NCBI GenBank assembly: GCA_964480425.1
Contig: CAYZPY010000040.1
Coordinates: 1 to 17,634, forward strand
DNA from: CAYYMD01 sp964480425
Lineage (GTDB): Bacteria > Planctomycetota > Phycisphaerae > SM23-33
DNA: 17,634 nucleotides
Reading direction: 5' to 3'
Within the stretch, counting starts at the first letter, position 1. The number at the start of each line of letters is the position of its first letter. Below are positions 15,202-17,634 of this stretch, piece after piece. A program made the position numbers and the translations under genes. The notes under the pieces are model-generated. The model was not told the DNA's origin. It saw nothing but the letters and a program-made list of their open reading frames with translations, and did not search any database.

Positions 15202-15365
15202 ACACAAAACCGCCGACGTTCCAGTATTCACCTGCTGCCCCAGGATAAGCCAGGTCGCGCAAACGTCGGGAATTCAGGTATTTCCGCGCCCGTTCCGCCG
15301 CCGCGACGCAAATCCCGCCGTTGCATGACTTTGGCAGGGCGGTAATAATCCCCAACGGAATCGTT

Positions 15366-15383
15366 AAAAAATCTGGATTTTTT
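15366..15383. promoter_or_regulatory. A/T palindrome next to the PEP-CTERM gene promoter
   Basis: AAAAAATC and GATTTTTT form a perfect eight-pair inverted repeat with a TG centre, ending two bases before the -35 element. It could be an UP-like element or an operator. Confidence 0.4.
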
Positions 15384-15385
15384 TC

Positions 15386-15414
15386 TTGCAGGAAGAACGG
15401 ATGTGTGGTATAAA
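15386..15414 (+). promoter_or_regulatory. Promoter of the PEP-CTERM protein gene
   Basis: TTGCAG (15386-15391), a 17-base spacer, then TATAAA (15409-15414, five of six). The start would fall near 15421, giving a leader of nearly 200 bases. Confidence 0.6.
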
Positions 15415-15420
15415 ACACCT

Positions 15421-15614
15421 ACTGATTAAGGAGCATGATTCGACATAGTGCTTAATGTTCCTGAAAGGATAGCATCTTCGACAATTGCTTGGCTTGAAGT
15501 TCGACTTGGCACCTGGTAATATAACAGGAGAAGCAAACTTGCTTACATCGCTCGTTCGACAAATTACTCGATCCTAACTCTTGCTTAAACTCAAATACGA
15601 AAGGAGTACACAAG
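15421..15614 (+). other. Long 5' leader of the PEP-CTERM gene
   Basis: No gene is seen here. The leader holds small inverted repeats, for example AAGCAA/TTGCTT (15531-15544) and CCTG/CAGG around 15513-15529. It also has three loosely similar TTCGAC words (at about 15477, 15499 and 15554). It ends in a strong AAAGGAG ribosome site eight bases before the ATG. Its length suggests post-transcriptional control, which is an inference. Confidence 0.4.
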
Positions 15615-16229
15615 ATGCAAAGGAATGTAGCTCTACTGGCGGCGGCAGTGATATTTGCGGCGCTCACCGCAGGTGCTCAGGCCGGGATTATCCCCTCGTT
15701 CGAAAAGGTCACAAGCGTCAATATAGGCGGCACCGATTACAACGTGTGGGACATGATGGTCGAAGTCGACCCGGACTGGACGACCACCGACATGGACCTG
15801 ACTCTGACGTCAGGCGAGATGTTCCACGAAACAGAGGTGGGTTCGAACACCGAGCCGAATCCGGCGTTCTTCGCAAGTTTCCCCGACCTCGAGTGGGACA
15901 CGTACGCCGCCACACCGGGCGGCCACGCAAGGTCGGCGTCTTTTGCCGGAACTACCGTAATGGACGCCACGACATTCGATGCCGTGTGGTTCGACTCTGT
16001 CACCGGCGAGGCGGGAACCTTCAGGGTTGCCCGGATAACCCTCTCCACCGACGCCAACGGCGACATTAGCGGGAACGTCTTCTTCGCCAAGCCCGGCGAG
16101 ACCGAACCCGGCAAGGTGAGTATCGATGAATACTTAATCGAAGACGGTGAAATAGTTCCCGAGCCGGCCACCATGGCGCTTCTTGGCCTGGGCGGCATCG
16201 GAGTGCTGCTGAGACGCCGAAGAGCGTAA
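15615..16229 (+). CDS. PEP-CTERM sorting-domain protein, secreted, function unknown
   Basis: A 204-residue exported protein. A signal peptide is clear (MQRNVALLAAAVIFAALTAG, cleavage likely after AQA at 23). The C terminus carries the PEP-CTERM tag: VPEPATMALLGLGGIGVLL then RRRRA, that is the PEP motif (182-184), a membrane helix and a basic end. This tag is recognised by an exosortase (EpsH/XrtA-type), usually for surface or matrix proteins. The middle (about 24-180) is acidic and beta-rich, with YNVWDMMVEVDPDWTTTDMD and a W-F-D-S segment. It resembles the PEP-CTERM exoproteins of planctomycetes, with no catalytic motif. No exosortase gene is present in the window. It has its own promoter, an AAAGGAG ribosome site and a strong terminator, so it is a single-gene unit. 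Confidence 0.9.
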   Translation: MQRNVALLAAAVIFAALTAGAQAGIIPSFEKVTSVNIGGTDYNVWDMMVEVDPDWTTTDMDLTLTSGEMFHETEVGSNTEPNPAFFASFPDLEWDTYAATPGGHARSASFAGTTVMDATTFDAVWFDSVTGEAGTFRVARITLSTDANGDISGNVFFAKPGETEPGKVSIDEYLIEDGEIVPEPATMALLGLGGIGVLLRRRRA

Positions 16230-16270
16230 ACGCCCGTTTAATCTACGCCGGTAAAAAATAGATAAACAAA

Positions 16271-16319
16271 GGCGGCTGCCCGTTCATACGGACGCGTGTG
16301 AAACGGGCGGCCGCCTTTT
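16271..16319 (+). terminator. Rho-independent terminator of the PEP-CTERM gene
   Basis: GGCGGCTGCCCGTT (16271-16284) pairs with AACGGGCGGCCGCC (16302-16315): 14 pairs including one T-G, with a 17-base loop. TTTT follows and an A-rich tract precedes. It lies about 40 bases after the stop codon. Confidence 0.9.
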
Positions 16320-16329
16320 GTATTGCTTG

Positions 16330-16380
16330 GGTCGGGGGCCTCACCAAACATGGGTCGGTGGCGTGGGAACGCCGCCGCGC
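16330..16380. repeat. Dispersed intergenic repeat, short copy
   Basis: Same element as 13718-13814 in the same orientation, lacking the 47-base inner part. It can form GGTGGCGT/ACGCCGCC (16357-16364 with 16369-16376) around a four-base loop, with one wobble pair. Confidence 0.65.
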
Positions 16381-16393
16381 TGTTAGTCGGTAA

Positions 16394-16425
16394 CACCGCC
16401 CCGCCGTAATAAAGGCGGGGCGGTG
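16394..16425. repeat. Perfect 12-bp GC-rich hairpin
   Basis: CACCGCCCCGCC (16394-16405) pairs perfectly with GGCGGGGCGGTG (16414-16425) around GTAATAAA. It lies just past the stop of the minus-strand gene at 16441. No T-run follows on the minus strand, so it may be a REP-like element or a protective 3' structure rather than a classical terminator. Confidence 0.6.
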
Positions 16426-16440
16426 CCGCTCGCCCTGCCG

Positions 16441-17634
16441 TTACCGCTCGTACAGTCGCCGGTAGTGTTCTTTTTGAAGCGCCGGTACGGTTCGGCGGGC
16501 GATTTCCTGGATGCGTTTTTTTTGCGGGTCAGGCGGAAGGAAGTCGATTCCGTTTGTCCCGTGTATGGCGTAGTGCACGCAGGCGCAGGTGAGGTACGCC
16601 CCGAGGTCCGACGGGTGGTTGTTGCGGTTGCGATTCTGGGTGACGTACATTCCGGCCTGTCCGGCCCGGAGGAATGCCGACGGCGCAGGCACCGCCAGCA
16701 GGCGACCCGCAGTCGCCTGCTGGCGGTGCCTGCGGGTCGCCATGGGCATCATGATCTTGTCCTCGATGTAATCGGTGAAACTTCGGCGGTTTTTCATCCA
16801 CAGCCGGGCCGAGGGAAAATACAGCACCAGTTCCGTGCCGACCTCTCGCGCGGCCTTGGCCATCTTCGGCACTATCGGCGTGTCGATTTTTATCGCCGTG
16901 CGGGGATACTGGTTAATCGTGCCGCCCGACGGCTGCATCACCGCAAAGTCGTAGTATTCGCCGGTGGACTTTATGCGGAGATGGCGCTTGAAATCGTCCG
17001 CCCCGCGCCACCGCCACTTGAACGGTCCCCCGGCGTACCACAGGCGAATATCGCCCCCGGCGTAACCGGCGGCAGGGACGCTTCCCAGGAGCATCGTCAT
17101 CTTTCCGGTCAGGTCGCCGCTGCGAGTGAAACTTGTTCCCGAAAGCAGCACGTTGACCGGGCGGGCGAATTGCGGGAGCGTCTCGGCGGTGATGTGCACC
17201 ATTATCTCTCCGGTGGACCTTCCGTCGGCCCGACGGGCGGTGTAGGTGAACGAATCGGCGTTGAGGAAAGTATTGTCCGGCTGGTAGGTAAATGACCCGT
17301 CGCTTTCGAGCGCGATTCGCCCGTGTGCGGGCGGGTGGACGACCTCGGGATTCGCCAGGTCCTTGTCGTTTGCCAGCAGGCCCTTTTCGACTGGGATGGC
17401 GGTCGCCTGTCCGTCCGGGAGGGTGTAGTAATCCGCAGCCCCGTTTGCAGATTCGCCCCAAGAAGCGGATACGGCGAACGTTACGTGGCGCTGGGCCGAC
17501 TGATCGTCGCCGGCGGCGACCCTGTATCGCGCGCCGTCGTAGCCCACGTACCCCGGGCGGGGGCGGTACTCCAGCGAGCCGTCCCTGCCGAGGCGGAACC
17601 TGTCGGCGTAGTGTGCCCCGAGAAGCCGGCGGAC
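16441..17634 (-). CDS. Large secreted protein, cadherin-like repeats plus putative SGNH-like domain (5' end missing)
   Basis: The frame is open to the right edge, so this is the C-terminal 397 residues of a longer protein. The visible start is the end of one Ig/cadherin-like repeat (DGSLEYRPRPGYVGYDGARY). It is followed by a complete repeat: LLANDKDL, HGRIALESDGSFTYQP and LNADSFTYTARRADG. These are the 'D.DG.f.Y.P...f.G.DsFtYt' modules of surface proteins. Next is a globular domain beginning NVLLSGTSFTRSGDLTGKM and ending NRNNHPSDLGAYLTCACVHY. The early G-T-S and late N-x-H-P-S are compatible with an SGNH-hydrolase-like fold, with Asp replaced by Asn before the His; this is tentative. A perfect palindrome inserted in frame (16684-16734) encodes RRHRQQATAGRLLAVPA within this domain. 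Codons 5' of the apparent GTG at 17547 continue the repeat, so that is not the start. Confidence 0.8.
   Translation of the reverse strand, partial: VRRLLGAHYADRFRLGRDGSLEYRPRPGYVGYDGARYRVAAGDDQSAQRHVTFAVSASWGESANGAADYYTLPDGQATAIPVEKGLLANDKDLANPEVVHPPAHGRIALESDGSFTYQPDNTFLNADSFTYTARRADGRSTGEIMVHITAETLPQFARPVNVLLSGTSFTRSGDLTGKMTMLLGSVPAAGYAGGDIRLWYAGGPFKWRWRGADDFKRHLRIKSTGEYYDFAVMQPSGGTINQYPRTAIKIDTPIVPKMAKAAREVGTELVLYFPSARLWMKNRRSFTDYIEDKIMMPMATRRHRQQATAGRLLAVPAPSAFLRAGQAGMYVTQNRNRNNHPSDLGAYLTCACVHYAIHGTNGIDFLPPDPQKKRIQEIARRTVPALQKEHYRRLYER
16684..16734. repeat. Perfect 23-bp inverted repeat inside a coding region
   Basis: Positions 16684-16706 are the exact reverse complement of 16712-16734, with a five-base centre CCGCA. 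A second inverted repeat overlaps it: GGCGACCCGCAG (16701-16712) pairs with CTGCGGGTCGCC (16730-16741). The host frame reads through without a stop. Confidence 0.9.

Noticed and set aside
15157..15231. Extension of hflX to a GTG start
   Set aside because: An extended -10 promoter lies within it, and the extra residues do not resemble HflX.
1..17634. CRISPR array, intact transposase, phage or toxin-antitoxin module
   Set aside because: No regularly spaced direct repeats and no such protein families are seen in any frame.

Overview
The window looks like a GC-rich chromosomal segment of a Planctomycetota bacterium, most likely of the Phycisphaerae/Sedimentisphaerales kind. This is inferred from gene content: a secreted protein with a C-terminal PEP-CTERM sorting tag, a lipoprotein with Ig-like 'GG...W...S.DGR.W' modules, a PurS-PurL fusion, RNase Y, a compact CstA, and abundant GC-rich intergenic hairpins. 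Nothing in it resembles a plasmid, prophage or defence island. It is a mosaic of housekeeping genes separated by repeat-bearing intergenic DNA.

Layout from left to right. (i) 1-364, minus: 5' part of hisA, with a near-consensus promoter at 496-524. (ii) 677-2017, plus: a divergent chorismate synthase with an altered first signature, followed by a GmhB/HisB-type HAD phosphatase (2112-2654). (iii) 2684-3262, minus: a gamma-class carbonic anhydrase-like beta-helix protein of the short, CamH-like type. (iv) 3607-4848, minus: a lipoprotein with its own promoter. (v) 4956-9521, minus: a purine operon, purS-purL fusion, GNAT acetyltransferase, then purQ. A roughly 285-bp unit carrying a broken GxxExxY gene, bounded by imperfect inverted repeats, sits between the acetyltransferase stop codon and purQ. 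(vi) 9597-10213: a long gene-free stretch with several strong hairpins. (vii) 10214-11797, plus: RNase Y, convergent with cstA (11831-13561, minus). (viii) 13837-15156, minus: HflX GTPase, divergent from a PEP-CTERM protein (15615-16229) that has a clear promoter, a long leader and a strong terminator. (ix) 16441 to the right edge, minus: C-terminal part of a large secreted protein with cadherin-like repeats and a putative SGNH-like domain, interrupted in frame by a perfect long palindrome.

The only clear functional unit is the purine set: PurSL and PurQ together form FGAM synthase. Upstream promoters within what would be 5' extensions argue for the shorter starts chosen for purL and hflX; for purQ the ATG is preferred over an upstream TTG. 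No rRNA, tRNA, CRISPR array or intact transposase was seen. The observations most worth pursuing are the GxxExxY unit with its terminal repeats, the in-frame palindrome at 16684-16734, the atypical chorismate synthase, the hairpin cluster upstream of rny, and the dispersed repeat shared by 13718-13814 and 16330-16380.
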